Below, in pieces: positions 45,350 through 55,957 of a DNA stretch of 64,000 bases (its first letter is position 1; every line of letters starts with the position of its first letter). Source of the stretch: Prevotella sp. oral taxon 475 (GTDB taxonomy: Bacteria > Bacteroidota > Bacteroidia > Bacteroidales > Bacteroidaceae). The stretch spans positions 1,156,001 through 1,220,000 of the forward strand of contig NZ_CP072334.1 in the NCBI RefSeq assembly GCF_018127805.1, written 5' to 3'. Below the pieces are notes generated by a model. The model was given only the letters and a program-made list of their open reading frames with translations. It was not told where the DNA came from and ran no database searches. The translations under genes were made by a program, and so were the position numbers.

Positions 45350-46324
45350 TTATAGTTCCCAACCTACAGCACTGGCTCCAAGCACTGCTGCCGACGACCC
45401 TTCCAAGGCACTGAGCAGGAACTTGGCCTTGTTTTGATAAATCTTCAAGACGTTTTCTTCATAGGCTTTCTTGAGTGGTTCCATGAGGAGTTTACCCGCT
45501 TTGGTGAGTCCACCGAAAAAGATAAAGGCCTCGGGAGAAGAGAATGCGGCAAAATTTGCACATGCTTCGCCTAACATGCGCCCAGTGAATTCGTAGACAT
45601 CAAGGGCTAGTTTATCGCCCTTCTCTGCAGCCATCGATACTTCGAAGGAGGTAATGTCTTCGGGCTTCATCTCGCGTAGAACAGAAGGGGTAGTGGTTTT
45701 CTCGAGAAACTCGCGTGCCGAACGTGCCACACCCGTGGCCGAACAGTAGGTTTCGAGGCAACCGTGTCTGCCACAACCGCAGCTGCGACCGTTTTTATCG
45801 ACGATGACATGGCCTAATTCGCCGGCAAATCCGTCGCTTCCATATACCACTTGTCCGTTGACAACGATACCCGAACCGACGCCGGTCCCGAGCGTAATAA
45901 CCATAAAATTCTTCATGCCGCGTGCCACACCGTAAGCCATTTCGCCGATGGCGGCTGCGTTAGCATCGTTTGTCAGGGCGACGGGAATGCCCAAACCCTC
46001 TTCGAACATCTTGGCCAAGGGAATGACACTATCGTGTCCCCAGGCGAGGTTGGGCGCAAATTCGATGGTTCCGGTGTAGTAGTTCCCATTAGGAGCACCG
46101 ATACCCATGGCCTTGATTGTTCCGATACCGCCCACTTGATCGATGATGATGTGCAGGGCATCGAGCGATGCTTTGACATAGTCTTCCACATTATCGTATG
46201 CTTGGGTCTTGATGGCGGTGGTGGCTTTGATCTCACCTCTGATGTCTACAATCCCGAAGATGGAATTTGTTCCGCCCAGGTCTAAACCAATTACGTATGG
46301 TTTCAGTTCTGTTTGTCCGTTCAT
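45350..46324 (-). CDS. ROK-family sugar kinase (glucokinase-like)
   Basis: A 324-residue ROK kinase. The ATP motif IGLDLGGTNSIFGIVD starts near residue 12. TNDANAAAIGEM carries the catalytic Asp, and ELGHVIVD plus CGCGRHGCLE form the ROK signature with the zinc-binding Cys/His set. Glucose is the likely substrate, but the family also includes mannose, allose and N-acetylhexosamine kinases. Neighbouring GH125 makes a role in mannose use possible. Confidence 0.9.
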   Translation of the reverse strand: MNGQTELKPYVIGLDLGGTNSIFGIVDIRGEIKATTAIKTQAYDNVEDYVKASLDALHIIIDQVGGIGTIKAMGIGAPNGNYYTGTIEFAPNLAWGHDSVIPLAKMFEEGLGIPVALTNDANAAAIGEMAYGVARGMKNFMVITLGTGVGSGIVVNGQVVYGSDGFAGELGHVIVDKNGRSCGCGRHGCLETYCSATGVARSAREFLEKTTTPSVLREMKPEDITSFEVSMAAEKGDKLALDVYEFTGRMLGEACANFAAFSSPEAFIFFGGLTKAGKLLMEPLKKAYEENVLKIYQNKAKFLLSALEGSSAAVLGASAVGWEL

Positions 46325-46542
46325 TTTAATATATGATTTCGTTAGTAATAATCGCTGCTATCTGTCGATGTCGAGGCGGATTGGGGCAAATATCTCTTCA
46401 GAAAGCTGATGTTTGGCTTTTAAAATGTCCTCAAACTGCCGTAAACAAGCGTCGACAAAGGTACTGAAAATATGGAATAACCCAAACTTAATAAGTTGAA
46501 AATTTGCTCAATCCGCAGATTTTTCGCAATTTTGCAAACGTT

Positions 46543-47211
46543 ATGCCATTTCCTTTTCATATAGATATCGTAGATTTGGTATTCAAGGGAATACTCATTG
46601 GACTTATCGCTTCGGCTCCAATGGGACCTGTCGGTGTGCTCTGTGTTCAGCGCACTTTGAACAAAGGTAGGTGGTATGGATTCATTACCGGATTGGGGGC
46701 TGCCGTCAGTGATATGATCTATGCACTGGTGACGGGCTATGGTATGAGTTTTATCATGGATCTCATCACGGCTCCGAAGACGCTGTTCGCACTGAAAATA
46801 CTAGGCAGTGTGATGCTGATGCTTTTCGGGATCTATTGTTTTAAGTCGAACCCCACGAAGAAAGTGCACTTCAGCGGAAAGGGAAAAGGCACGTTGGTGC
46901 ATAATGGGGTGACGGCTTTCCTGGTGACGTTTTCCAATCCTTTGATTATCTTTCTCTTTATGGCGACGTTTGCACAGTTTGCCTTTGTCATTCCCAATAA
47001 GCCCTGGCTGATGGCTGGCGGATACCTCGGTATTGTATTGGGAGCGTTACTGTGGTGGTTTGGATTGACGTGGTTGATCGATAAAATTCGTGGAAAGTTT
47101 GACAACGGAGGCATTATCCTTATTAATAAAGTGATAGGCAGTGTCGTGATCATCTTCTCGGTGATATTCCTTCTCGGTACGGTTTTCAATCTCTACACCT
47201 TCGAATACTGA
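46543..47211 (+). CDS. LysE/RhtB-type exporter
   Basis: A 222-residue membrane protein with about six helices. I start it at ATG 46543 (MPFPFHIDIV). The conserved N-terminal signature IGLIASAPMGPVGVLCVQRT is that of LysE-type amino acid exporters (SxxPGPxxxxxxxxxxxxG-like), followed by GRWYGFITGLGAAVSDMIYA. NPLIIFLF is the second NP-type motif. The substrate is unknown. It is divergent from the ROK kinase and followed 74 nt later by the DUF4924-like gene. Confidence 0.82.
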   Translation: MPFPFHIDIVDLVFKGILIGLIASAPMGPVGVLCVQRTLNKGRWYGFITGLGAAVSDMIYALVTGYGMSFIMDLITAPKTLFALKILGSVMLMLFGIYCFKSNPTKKVHFSGKGKGTLVHNGVTAFLVTFSNPLIIFLFMATFAQFAFVIPNKPWLMAGGYLGIVLGALLWWFGLTWLIDKIRGKFDNGGIILINKVIGSVVIIFSVIFLLGTVFNLYTFEY

Positions 47212-47285
47212 CAGAGAGAAACGGTCTCGGCGGCGGTTTCTCTTACCGTTTTATTGCGGAGGCAGACCACAAAACATTAAAAGAT

Positions 47286-47834
47286 ATGTATATCGCTCAA
47301 GAACTCAGAAAGAAAAGTATTGCCGAATACCTCTTATATATGTGGCAGGTGGAAGATCTTGTCAGGGCTTACGACTGCTCGCTGCAACGCATTAAGAAAG
47401 AGTATGTTTCGCGGTTCGACTACACCGACGAACAGAAAGAGGAACTAACCGACTGGTATGGTAATCTCGTCCGGATGATCAACAGCGAGGGATGCCGAGA
47501 GAAAGGGCATCTGCAAATCAATCGAATTCTGGTGCAAGATCTTACCGAACTGCACAACCGATTGTTGCAAAGTTCGACATTCCCTTTCTACAATGCCGAA
47601 TATTATAAGGTTCTGCCTTTCATTGTGGAACTACGGAACAAAGGCCGTAAGGAGATAAGCGAGATAGAAACTTGCCTGGATGCGCTCTATGGTGTGATGT
47701 TGCTTCGGCTGAAGGGGCAGCCGGTTACTCCCGATACGACGCATGCCATCAAAGAAATCACCACGTTTGTTGGAATGCTCTCTGACTATTATCTCAAAGA
47801 TAAAACCGAGGGATTGAACTTTGAGGACGATTGA
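47286..47834 (+). CDS. DUF4924-like protein
   Basis: A 182-residue, mostly helical soluble protein. It starts MYIAQELRKKSIAEYLLYMW and contains VRMINSEGCREKGHLQINRI and FPFYNAEYYKVLPFIVELRN. This pattern fits DUF4924, a Bacteroidetes family of unknown role. No signal peptide or metal motif is seen. It may be co-transcribed with the LysE-type gene and rfbD. Confidence 0.75.
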   Translation: MYIAQELRKKSIAEYLLYMWQVEDLVRAYDCSLQRIKKEYVSRFDYTDEQKEELTDWYGNLVRMINSEGCREKGHLQINRILVQDLTELHNRLLQSSTFPFYNAEYYKVLPFIVELRNKGRKEISEIETCLDALYGVMLLRLKGQPVTPDTTHAIKEITTFVGMLSDYYLKDKTEGLNFEDD

Positions 47835-47929
47835 AGTAGTGAACCGCCGATGTCTTGATCGTCGGATTCTCTTCATGCAAGTCGCATCAATAACCCATCT
47901 TTCCATCCATCTACAAAAATATACGTACA

Positions 47930-48778
47930 ATGAATATCTTGATAACAGGTTGCAACGGACAGCTGGGCAATGAAATGCAGCGGTTGCAGACTGAAAATAC
48001 GCAACACCGTTGGTTCAATACCGACGTTTCCGAGCTTGACATCACCCGTCAATCGGATGTCGAACAATTTGTGTCTACCCATGAAATAGACGGCATTGTG
48101 AACTGTGCCGCCTACACTGCTGTAGACCAAGCCGAAAGCAATCCTCAGCTCTGCACCGCCCTCAACGCTGAAGCCCCTGCCTATTTGGCCGCAGCCGTGG
48201 CCAAAAGAAATGGATGGATGGTGCAGATTTCGACAGACTATGTCTTCGATGGAACTCACCACATACCCTATATAGAGACCGACACGCCCTGTCCCAATAG
48301 CGTTTACGGCGATACGAAGCTGGCCGGTGAATTGGCTGTACAGCGGTTTTGCTCTCGTTCAGCCATTGTTCGCACGGCCTGGCTCTATAGTCGGTTTGGC
48401 AATAACTTCGTAAAAACGATGTTGCGCTTGGGACGTGAGCGGAAGGAACTGGGTGTGATTTTCGATCAAATCGGTACGCCCACTTACGCCCGCGACCTTG
48501 CCCGCGCTATCTTCACAATGATAGAAGCTGGCATCCGTGCAGGCGTCTATCACTTTTCGAATGAAGGTGTGGCCAGTTGGTTCGACTTTGCCAAAAGTAT
48601 TCACCGCCTTGCGGGTATCAATACCTGCCGTGTCAGTCCGTTGCACACGGCCGAATATCCTACTCCCGCCCGGCGTCCGGCCTACAGCGTGCTCGATAAA
48701 ACGAAGATTAAAACCACCTACGGTATTAAGATACCTCATTGGGAAGAATCCTTGTGCGAGTGTCTCGCCGAGATGTAA
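47930..48778 (+). CDS. rfbD: dTDP-4-dehydrorhamnose reductase
   Basis: A 282-residue extended short-chain dehydrogenase for the last step of dTDP-L-rhamnose synthesis. The nucleotide-binding motif is ILITGCNGQLGNEM. VNCAAYTAVDQAE, ISTDYVFDGTHH and the catalytic YGDTKLAGE (Tyr-x3-Lys) are present. rfbA, rfbB and rfbC are not next to it in this window. Confidence 0.93.
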   Translation: MNILITGCNGQLGNEMQRLQTENTQHRWFNTDVSELDITRQSDVEQFVSTHEIDGIVNCAAYTAVDQAESNPQLCTALNAEAPAYLAAAVAKRNGWMVQISTDYVFDGTHHIPYIETDTPCPNSVYGDTKLAGELAVQRFCSRSAIVRTAWLYSRFGNNFVKTMLRLGRERKELGVIFDQIGTPTYARDLARAIFTMIEAGIRAGVYHFSNEGVASWFDFAKSIHRLAGINTCRVSPLHTAEYPTPARRPAYSVLDKTKIKTTYGIKIPHWEESLCECLAEM

Positions 48779-48862
48779 TCCCTCTGAAAAGAGTTGATAT
48801 CCGGATGACAAAATGCGAAGTGTTTTTGCTATTGACATTGTCAACGGGTATAAAATAACAAA

Positions 48863-50431
48863 ATGATGAACGAAATAGAAAGAAGACGCACCTTTGCCAT
48901 CATTTCGCACCCCGATGCGGGAAAGACAACACTCACCGAGAAATTCTTGCTCTTTGGCGGACAGATTCAGGTGGCAGGAGCTGTGAAAAGCAATAAAATA
49001 AGGAAGACAGCCACGTCTGACTGGATGGATATCGAGAAACAACGCGGTATCTCAGTCTCTACCTCGGTGATGGAGTTCGATTATGAAGGCTACAAAGTCA
49101 ATATTCTCGATACACCGGGACACCAGGATTTTGCTGAAGATACCTACCGCACACTTACAGCCGTAGACTCGGCCATCATTGTGGTGGACGGAGCGAAAGG
49201 TGTCGAGACGCAAACTCGGAAACTTATGGAGGTGTGTCGAATGAGAAATACGCCCGTGATCATCTTTATCAATAAGATGGACCGCGAGGGGCGCGACCCT
49301 TTCGATCTACTCGATGAACTTGAGGAGGAGCTACAAATTAAGGTTCGCCCCCTCTCGTGGCCCATTAACCAAGGATCCCGATTCAAGGGTGTGTTCAATA
49401 TATATGAAGATCGGCTCGATCTTTTCACACCCGATAAGCAACGAGTGACGGAGAAGGTGGAGGTGCGTGTAGACAGTGCTGCACTATCCCATTATATTGG
49501 CGAGGCTGATGCTGCCAAATTGCGCGAAGATCTGGAACTCGTGGAAGGTGTTTATCCCGAGTTTGATGTTGAAACCTATCGCACGGCCCAGGTGGCTCCC
49601 GTGTTCTTTGGTAGCGCGCTGAACAACTTTGGCGTTCAGGAATTGCTGAATTGTTTCGTAAAGATCGCCCCCAGTCCACGTCCCACTCAGGCTGAAGAAC
49701 GACTTGTAATGCCCGAGGAAACGAAGTTCACGGGGTTCATCTTCAAAATTACCGCCAATATCGATCCCAATCACCGCTCTTGCATCGCTTTCTGTAAGGT
49801 GTGTTCCGGGCGATTCGAACGCAATCAACCCTACCTGCACGTGCGACAGGGGAAGACGTTACGCTTCAGCAGTCCGACACAATTCATGGCCCAGCGGAAA
49901 AGTACCATCGACGAGGCTTATCCTGGCGACATCATTGGTCTGCCCGACAACGGCACTTTTAAAATCGGCGACACACTCACCGATGGTGAACAACTTCACT
50001 TCCGCGGACTGCCTTCCTTCTCACCCGAGATGTTTAAATACATCGAAAACGACGATCCGATGAAGTCCAAACAACTCAACAAAGGCATTGAGCAACTTAT
50101 GGATGAAGGTGTGGCACAACTTTTCGTCAATCAGTTCAACGGTCGGAAAATCATCGGTACTGTAGGACAACTTCAGTTTGAAGTCATCGAATACCGCTTG
50201 CAAAACGAGTATAACGCCAAATGTCGCTGGGAGCCCGTACACCTCCACAAAGCCTGCTGGATAGAATCGGACAATCAACAGGAACTCGACAACTTCAAAA
50301 AACGCAAATATCAGTATATGGCGAAAGATCGTGAAGGACGAGATGTCTTCTTGGCCGACTCAGGTTATGTTCTAAGCATGGCTCAGCAGGACTTCGAACA
50401 CATCCGATTCCATTTCACCAGCGAATTTTGA
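48863..50431 (+). CDS. prfC: Peptide chain release factor 3
   Basis: A 522-residue translational GTPase that recycles RF1 and RF2. GTPase motifs are G1 [14 protein letters not shown]2 around [12 protein letters not shown]3 [15 protein letters not shown] and G4 [12 protein letters not shown]. The length matches RF3 of E. coli (529). Start ATG 48863 gives [20 protein letters not shown]; the next ATG is equally possible. Confidence 0.96.
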   Translation: MMNEIERRRTFAIISHPDAGKTTLTEKFLLFGGQIQVAGAVKSNKIRKTATSDWMDIEKQRGISVSTSVMEFDYEGYKVNILDTPGHQDFAEDTYRTLTAVDSAIIVVDGAKGVETQTRKLMEVCRMRNTPVIIFINKMDREGRDPFDLLDELEEELQIKVRPLSWPINQGSRFKGVFNIYEDRLDLFTPDKQRVTEKVEVRVDSAALSHYIGEADAAKLREDLELVEGVYPEFDVETYRTAQVAPVFFGSALNNFGVQELLNCFVKIAPSPRPTQAEERLVMPEETKFTGFIFKITANIDPNHRSCIAFCKVCSGRFERNQPYLHVRQGKTLRFSSPTQFMAQRKSTIDEAYPGDIIGLPDNGTFKIGDTLTDGEQLHFRGLPSFSPEMFKYIENDDPMKSKQLNKGIEQLMDEGVAQLFVNQFNGRKIIGTVGQLQFEVIEYRLQNEYNAKCRWEPVHLHKACWIESDNQQELDNFKKRKYQYMAKDREGRDVFLADSGYVLSMAQQDFEHIRFHFTSEF

Positions 50432-50535
50432 ACGATTCCAATCAATAAAATGAGCAATGCCCAGTTGGCTTGAGCATTGCCATGACGAGAAAAGAATCCA
50501 TAGATACATCCCTCAACAACTAAAAACCAAGCACA

Positions 50536-52557
50536 ATGAACGACAAAAAACTGATGAACCTGGCTGCGGATAATATTCGAATCCTCGCGGCATCGATGGT
50601 AGAAAAAGCAAAATCGGGACATCCCGGCGGAGCCATGGGAGGAGCCGACTTTATCAATGTGCTCTTCTCCGAATTTCTGATTTATGATCCCGAAAACCCC
50701 ACTTGGGAAGGACGCGATCGCTTTTTTCTCGATCCGGGACATATGTCGCCCATGCTCTATTCGGCCTTAGCATTGCAAGGACGGTTTACGCTCGACGAAC
50801 TGAAAGACTTCCGTCAGTGGGGTTCGCCCACGCCCGGCCATCCCGAACGAGATATAACCCGCGGCATCGAAAATACCTCGGGTCCCTTAGGGCAAGGCCA
50901 TGCCTATGGTGCAGGAGCTGCGATAGCTGAGAAATATCTCGAAACGAAACTCGGTCGCACGATGATGCAGCACACCATATATATATATATATCCGACGGC
51001 GGCGTGCAAGAAGAAATATCCCAGGGAGTGGGTCGACTGGCCGGAGCTCTTGGGCTCGACAACATCATCATGTTCTACGATTCCAACGACATACAACTCT
51101 CTACCGAGTGTGGCGTAGTGACAGCCGAAGACACCGCTGCCAAATATGAGGCGTGGGGTTGGAAAGTACTCACCATCGATGGTAACGATGCCGACGAGAT
51201 TCGTCAAGCCCTGCATCAGGCACAGCAAGAGCAGCAACGCCCAACACTCATTATCGGCAACACCGTGATGGGAAAGGGTGCACTTCGGGCCGACGGTTCG
51301 AGCTTCGAACATCACATCGGCACGCACGGAGCACCGCTCGGTGGTGAAGCCTATGTGAAGACCATTCTCCATATCGGCGGAAATCCCGACAACCCCTTTG
51401 TCATCTTCCCCGAGGTGGAGCAACTCTACGCCCGACGTAGAGAAGAACTCAAAGAAATCGTTGCCCATCGGCATGCCGCCGAGCAGGCCTGGGCCAGTGA
51501 GAATCCCGATCGGGCGGCACAGATGCGAGAATGGTTCAGCGGAAAAGCCCCGCAGGTGGATTGGAGTGCGCTGACCCAGAAGGCCGATGCCGCCACGCGT
51601 GTAGGGTCTGCGGCATGTTTGGGTGTGCTGGCCGAGCAGGTAGAGAACATGATTTGTTCTTCGGCCGACCTCTCCAACAGCGACCGAACCGACGGATTTC
51701 TCAACAAAACCCATGACATCCGCCGGTCCGACTTCTCCGGAGCCTTCCTCCAAGCCGGTGTCAGCGAGCTCACCATGGCCTGCATGTGCATCGGCATGTA
51801 CCTGCATGGCGGTATCATTCCGGCCTGCGGCACCTTCTTCGTTTTCTCCGACTACATGAAGCCCGCCATTCGCATGGCCGCCCTGATGCGGGTACCGATT
51901 AAGTTTGTTTGGTCGCACGACGCCTTCCGCGTAGGTGAAGATGGACCAACGCATCAGCCTGTAGAACAAGAAGCGCAAATCCGACTGATGGAGAAATTGC
52001 AGAACCATCAGGGCGAAGACTCCGTGCGTGTGTTCCGTCCTGCCGATGTCAACGAGACCACTGTATGTTGGCAGATGGCGATGGAGAACATGAGCACCCC
52101 GACGGCCTTGATTCTCTCGCGGCAGAACGTGAAGAACCTGCACCCCGAGACCGACTACACCCAGGCGCGCCGTGGAGCCTATATCGTGGCCGGCAGCGAC
52201 GAACGCTTCGACGTCATCCTCTTGGCTTCGGGTTCAGAAGTGGCAACCCTCGAGGCCGGAGCCGAACTCCTGCGTAAAGACCACCTGCGTGTGCGCATCG
52301 TCAGTGTGCCCTCCGAAGGCCTCTTCCGTCGGCAGAGTAAAGAATATCAGGAGCAGATTCTCCCGCGGGGAGCGAAAATCTTCGGGCTCACCGCCGGACT
52401 GCCTGTCACCCTCGAGAGCCTCGTGGGCAGCAACGGGCGTGTATTCGGATTGGAACATTTCGGCCACTCGGCCCCCTTCAAAGTGCTCGACGAGAAATTC
52501 GGGTTCACCGCCGAAAACGTTTATGCGCAGGTAAAAGCCTTCCTGGCAGAAGACTAA
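50536..52557 (+). CDS. tkt: Transketolase
   Basis: A 673-residue thiamine-diphosphate enzyme of the pentose phosphate pathway. Family features are AKSGHPGGAMGGAD, FFLDPGHMSPMLY and GPLGQGHAYGAG. The diphosphate-binding region is ISDGGVQEEISQG, followed by MFYDSND. The pyrimidine domain contains VWSHDAFRVGEDGPTHQPVE. A short TA-rich stretch (50976-50991) codes for Ile-Tyr repeats inside the gene. rpiB, in the same pathway, follows after 36 nt. Confidence 0.95.
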   Translation: MNDKKLMNLAADNIRILAASMVEKAKSGHPGGAMGGADFINVLFSEFLIYDPENPTWEGRDRFFLDPGHMSPMLYSALALQGRFTLDELKDFRQWGSPTPGHPERDITRGIENTSGPLGQGHAYGAGAAIAEKYLETKLGRTMMQHTIYIYISDGGVQEEISQGVGRLAGALGLDNIIMFYDSNDIQLSTECGVVTAEDTAAKYEAWGWKVLTIDGNDADEIRQALHQAQQEQQRPTLIIGNTVMGKGALRADGSSFEHHIGTHGAPLGGEAYVKTILHIGGNPDNPFVIFPEVEQLYARRREELKEIVAHRHAAEQAWASENPDRAAQMREWFSGKAPQVDWSALTQKADAATRVGSAACLGVLAEQVENMICSSADLSNSDRTDGFLNKTHDIRRSDFSGAFLQAGVSELTMACMCIGMYLHGGIIPACGTFFVFSDYMKPAIRMAALMRVPIKFVWSHDAFRVGEDGPTHQPVEQEAQIRLMEKLQNHQGEDSVRVFRPADVNETTVCWQMAMENMSTPTALILSRQNVKNLHPETDYTQARRGAYIVAGSDERFDVILLASGSEVATLEAGAELLRKDHLRVRIVSVPSEGLFRRQSKEYQEQILPRGAKIFGLTAGLPVTLESLVGSNGRVFGLEHFGHSAPFKVLDEKFGFTAENVYAQVKAFLAED

Positions 52558-52593
52558 TCGATAAATCGTTTCACCCTTTTATCAATCACAAGT

Positions 52594-53034
52594 ATGGAAG
52601 TAAAAACCATCGGAATTGCTTGCGATCACGCAGGATTTCCCCTCAAACAGTACGTTCTGCAATATCTTGAAGAGCGTGGCTACGCCTATAAAGATTACGG
52701 CACCTACAGCGATCAGAGTTGCGACTATCCCGACTTTGCCCACGCCTTGGCCCAGGGCATCGAGAGTGACGAAGTGTATCCCGGCATCGGCATTTGCGGT
52801 AGCGGAGAAGGCATTGCCATGACGCTGAACAAACACCAGGGCGTGCGCGCCGGACTGGCTTGGAATCGGGAGATAGCCCACCTCATCCGCCAGCACAACG
52901 ACGCCAACGTGCTCGTCATGCCCGGCCGATTTGTAGACAACAACACCGCCCGCGGCATTCTCGACGAGTTTTTCAAAACCACCTTCGAAGGTGGGCGCCA
53001 CCAGAACCGGGTGAACAAAATCCCTGTGAAATAA
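52594..53034 (+). CDS. rpiB: Ribose-5-phosphate isomerase B
   Basis: A 146-residue RpiB/LacAB-family isomerase of ribose 5-phosphate and ribulose 5-phosphate. It shows IACDHAGFPLKQYVLQYLEE, the YPDFAHALAQGI segment, the active-site Cys region GIGICGSGEGIAMTLNKHQG and RAGLAWNREIAHLIRQHNDA. It forms a functional pair with transketolase. Confidence 0.95.
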   Translation: MEVKTIGIACDHAGFPLKQYVLQYLEERGYAYKDYGTYSDQSCDYPDFAHALAQGIESDEVYPGIGICGSGEGIAMTLNKHQGVRAGLAWNREIAHLIRQHNDANVLVMPGRFVDNNTARGILDEFFKTTFEGGRHQNRVNKIPVK

Positions 53035-53201
53035 GCCCCGCCTTTGCCGCAGGACTTTCAAAAAGAAGGAGAGAGGAGAGGTTCCCACAACCGCGGGGGC
53101 CGTCTCCTCTCTTTTGATGTCTCCTCTCTTTTGATGTCGCCTGCCGGTATGCCTGCTGGTGAACCTTCGAAACGGGCCTTTCGGGCTTTGTGCCTGAAAA
53201 G

Positions 53202-53233
53202 TTTGTTTATTCCGCTGAAAACCCTTACCTTTG
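53202..53233 (+). promoter_or_regulatory. Promoter of leader element 2
   Basis: TTTG at 53202-53205 and TACCTTTG at 53226-53233 are separated by 20 nt. It corresponds to the promoter at 18278-18313. Confidence 0.75.
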
Positions 53234-53238
53234 CCCCC

Positions 53239-53407
<169 letters not shown>

Positions 53408-53479
53408 GTTCGCACCTATTGTAGTGTAAGACTTTTTAGCTTTCTCTTACGCGCGCGCGAAGCGAGCGCAACCCCCATT

Positions 53480-53517
53480 AGCAAAGGGCTCTTCGGAGTG
53501 GCCTTTGCTTCTTTTTT
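53480..53517 (+). terminator. Intrinsic terminator inside leader 2
   Basis: AGCAAAGGGC pairs with GCCTTTGCT across a short loop and is followed by TCTTTTTT. It lies 69 nt before the next start codon. Confidence 0.8.
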
Positions 53518-53586
53518 CGTGCCTATGAGCCAAGGGGCGGAAAGAGAAACAACGCCGATTTTTCACCTTTTAAATATTAGAGAATT

Positions 53587-53826
53587 ATGAACAGACAAGA
53601 ACAACAACGGGCTGCAAGCCAATGGGCAGCCCAATGGCAAGCGGGTGGCCTGCCCTACATCCCGCCGCAGTGCAACGTGATTCCTCTTGAAACGGAAGAT
53701 GTGCTCGGCATTACCAGCGTTCGCCATCGTGCCGAGAATTCCACCGAAGAAGAATGGGAAGAGGATGAAGAGATTAGAAGTTCCTATGATGATAATTACA
53801 ACTCTTATATGCGTCTTGATTGGTAA
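53587..53826 (+). CDS. Small acidic protein next to fimbrillin-like gene
   Basis: A 79-residue protein, MNRQEQQRAASQWAAQWQAG at the start, then CNVIPLETEDVLGITSV and an acidic tail EEEWEEDEEIRSS. The VIPLETEDVLG part recalls VIPMQPENLLE of the small protein at 20318, and both end acidic. No signal peptide. It lies 18 nt before the fimbrillin-like gene and directly after the AC-repeat leader. Function unknown. Confidence 0.7.
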   Translation: MNRQEQQRAASQWAAQWQAGGLPYIPPQCNVIPLETEDVLGITSVRHRAENSTEEEWEEDEEIRSSYDDNYNSYMRLDW

Positions 53827-53844
53827 TATAAAAAAGAAAACGAG

Positions 53845-55599
53845 ATGAAAAAGATATTTCAACCCCTGTGTTTTGTCCTATTGGGCATAGCTCTTTCGGC
53901 ATGTAGCCACGACGACGAGCCAACACCGAGCAATGCGCCCTTGATCAGCTTAGGCAGCGACGCTACCTTTACGCTGACCGAAGAGAAGTTTGAAACCTCG
54001 AAGCCCGCCTCGCGGGCCATGGCGGCCCAGACACAACCGCAAGAAGTGGACCTGGGCGACGGCCTTCGCACCACCATCACCATTGAAGAAGACAGCGAGC
54101 CCGAAACGCGCGCCAACCCCATCAGCCAAGGCCGCTATTCTATCTATGCACTCGACGGCAGCGGCAACCGTATCACCGGCACCGACAAAACGCTCACGGG
54201 CGAGGTGAACGCCAGCGGCACGTTTGTGGCCGATACCGGTTCGAAACTCGAGTTGCCCGCCGGCACCTACACCTTTGTGTGCATCAGCGAGGGTGTAGTT
54301 GATAATGGCAACTCTCTCGTTGTTGTCAATAGCACGAAGAGCCCCATGCTGGGCAAAACCACCAAGACCGTTAGCAGTGCCGACCGCCACGTATCGTTCA
54401 CGATGAAGCATTTGGCCGCCCGTGTACGGTTTAAATACATTGCTTATACCGAGTCGACCAACAATGTGAAAGTTGCTCTTAGTGGCACTCCTCTTGCTCC
54501 AAAAACAACGGAGTATGATGTTAAAGGCACAAAGGTTTCCTCAACAACAGGAGCATCTATAACGAATCAGCTTCCCCTTTCTTCCACACCCGCAGGGAAA
54601 GACAACAAATGGGTAAAAGCCAATTCGTTTTACACCGACTATTTTTACGTTCAGGAGGGTACCAATAGTGAATACATCAATGGCAATGGGACTGGCGAGA
54701 TTTATACCGGAATAGATGCCAGCAAGTTTGCTTTTTATTTTACCTCGATCACTTTTGCGCCCAACAAGTCGTACACCATCGTGCTCAAACAAGTGCCGTT
54801 GCTTTATCTTTTTCAGGATGGTTCTAATGGCATCTTGGCCGAAAAAGGTTCGCGCACGCCTATCGGTCTTGTCACCGTCGAGAAGACCAACACCCGCGAG
54901 GGCACTGCCGCTGCCTTAACGACCAGCCATGCAGACCCTGCCATCGTTGCACAAAACGGCCACAAATGGGAAGACTTAGTGGCAGCCGGAGTGGCAGATG
55001 GGAAACGCAATACGGTTGTGCATGCCAACGCAAACGGATATATGACCAATCCACGGTCACCATCTTCTCTTGACGAGACAAACGGATACGACCTAACTTG
55101 GTCTGCCGCCCCCACCGTCACCACCGACGGAAAAGTGCGTGCCACCGAGGCTACCCAATATCCCGCCTTTTATTGGGCTGGGCATTTTCATCCTGGTGTA
55201 TCTACAAGCAACATCGGCAAATGGTATATCCCGGCTTTCGGTGAAATTTTCAATCTATATATGAGACTCTTTACCGATGGAGGTGGAGGAATGTCTGTGG
55301 ACGAATGGGGACGGTCCGGTTCTCCTAGTAATCACGATTGGACAGTGAGCTGGCAACCAGCCAACTCCGTTATAAAAATGCTTGATGCCCTTCAAGGCCT
55401 GCCAGAAAACGTCTATCTCTGGACATCTTCTACAGCAGCAGAAAAACCCGCTTACTCCACCATGGACGATTATTCTCCCATCGCCGTAGAATTTAGCCGA
55501 ACGCCGTTCTCCGGATCCCTAAATGGAGAGAGGTTTGGAGCCAAAGCATTAAAAAAAGATGCGCCCAATGTATATGTGTGGCCTTGGGTACACTTCTAA
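53845..55599 (+). CDS. Fimbrillin-like (FimA/Mfa type) surface lipoprotein
   Basis: A 584-residue lipoprotein; MKKIFQPLCFVLLGIALSAC ends in a lipobox Cys. The N-terminal region (ALDGSGNRITGTDKTLTGEV, LPAGTYTFVCISEG, FTMKHLAARVRFKYIA) matches fimbrillin-family proteins of Bacteroidetes, which form surface pili or related adhesins. The C-terminal part (YWAGHFHPGVSTSNIGKWYI, VYLWTSSTAAEKPAYS) resembles the lectin-like tip regions of large fimbrillins. The segment around 54440-54760 is AT-richer than its surroundings. A 41-bp array starts right after the stop. Confidence 0.82.
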   Translation: MKKIFQPLCFVLLGIALSACSHDDEPTPSNAPLISLGSDATFTLTEEKFETSKPASRAMAAQTQPQEVDLGDGLRTTITIEEDSEPETRANPISQGRYSIYALDGSGNRITGTDKTLTGEVNASGTFVADTGSKLELPAGTYTFVCISEGVVDNGNSLVVVNSTKSPMLGKTTKTVSSADRHVSFTMKHLAARVRFKYIAYTESTNNVKVALSGTPLAPKTTEYDVKGTKVSSTTGASITNQLPLSSTPAGKDNKWVKANSFYTDYFYVQEGTNSEYINGNGTGEIYTGIDASKFAFYFTSITFAPNKSYTIVLKQVPLLYLFQDGSNGILAEKGSRTPIGLVTVEKTNTREGTAAALTTSHADPAIVAQNGHKWEDLVAAGVADGKRNTVVHANANGYMTNPRSPSSLDETNGYDLTWSAAPTVTTDGKVRATEATQYPAFYWAGHFHPGVSTSNIGKWYIPAFGEIFNLYMRLFTDGGGGMSVDEWGRSGSPSNHDWTVSWQPANSVIKMLDALQGLPENVYLWTSSTAAEKPAYSTMDDYSPIAVEFSRTPFSGSLNGERFGAKALKKDAPNVYVWPWVHF

Positions 55600-55601
55600 G
55601 G

Positions 55602-55865
55602 GCTACTGAACTGTTCAGAACGGCCGCGGAGACCAAAGTGGGGCTACTGAACTGTTCAAAACGGCCGCGGAGACCAAAATGGGGCTACTGAACTGTTCAG
55701 AACGGCCGCGGAGACCAAAATGGGGCTACTGAACTGTTCAGAACGGCCGCGGAGACCAAAATGGTGCTACTGAACTGTTCAGAACGGCCGCGGAGGCCAA
55801 AATGGTGCTACTGAACTGTTCAAAACGGCCGCGGAGACCAAAATGGGGCTACTGAACTGTTCAGC
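55602..55865. repeat. 41-bp tandem array, TGAACnGTTCA core type (7 copies)
   Basis: TGAACTGTTCA occurs at 55607, 55648, 55689, 55730, 55771, 55812 and 55853, exactly 41 bp apart. Each is followed by CGGCCGCGGAGACCAAAAT or a close variant (last copy partial). It is in reverse orientation to the arrays at 1910 and 63385 and begins 3 nt after the fimbrillin-like stop codon. Confidence 0.96.
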
Positions 55866-55884
55866 GACACTTGAAAAGCAAAAA

Positions 55885-55915
55885 AAGGTCTGTCTGCCGT
55901 CGTGCAGACAGACTA
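55885..55915 (+). terminator. Stem-loop after the fimbrillin operon array
   Basis: GTCTGTCTGC pairs with GCAGACAGAC around CGTCGT (55888-55913). The tail ATTTATAT is only moderately T-rich. It lies 45 nt before the next gene. Confidence 0.5.
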
Positions 55916-55957
55916 TTTATATCAAAAACCTATTACTAACTAAAAAACATTTAAGCT

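Noticed and set aside
50887..52143. 418-residue minus-strand frame opposite transketolase
   Set aside because: Antisense of a clear transketolase gene; no motif or promoter.
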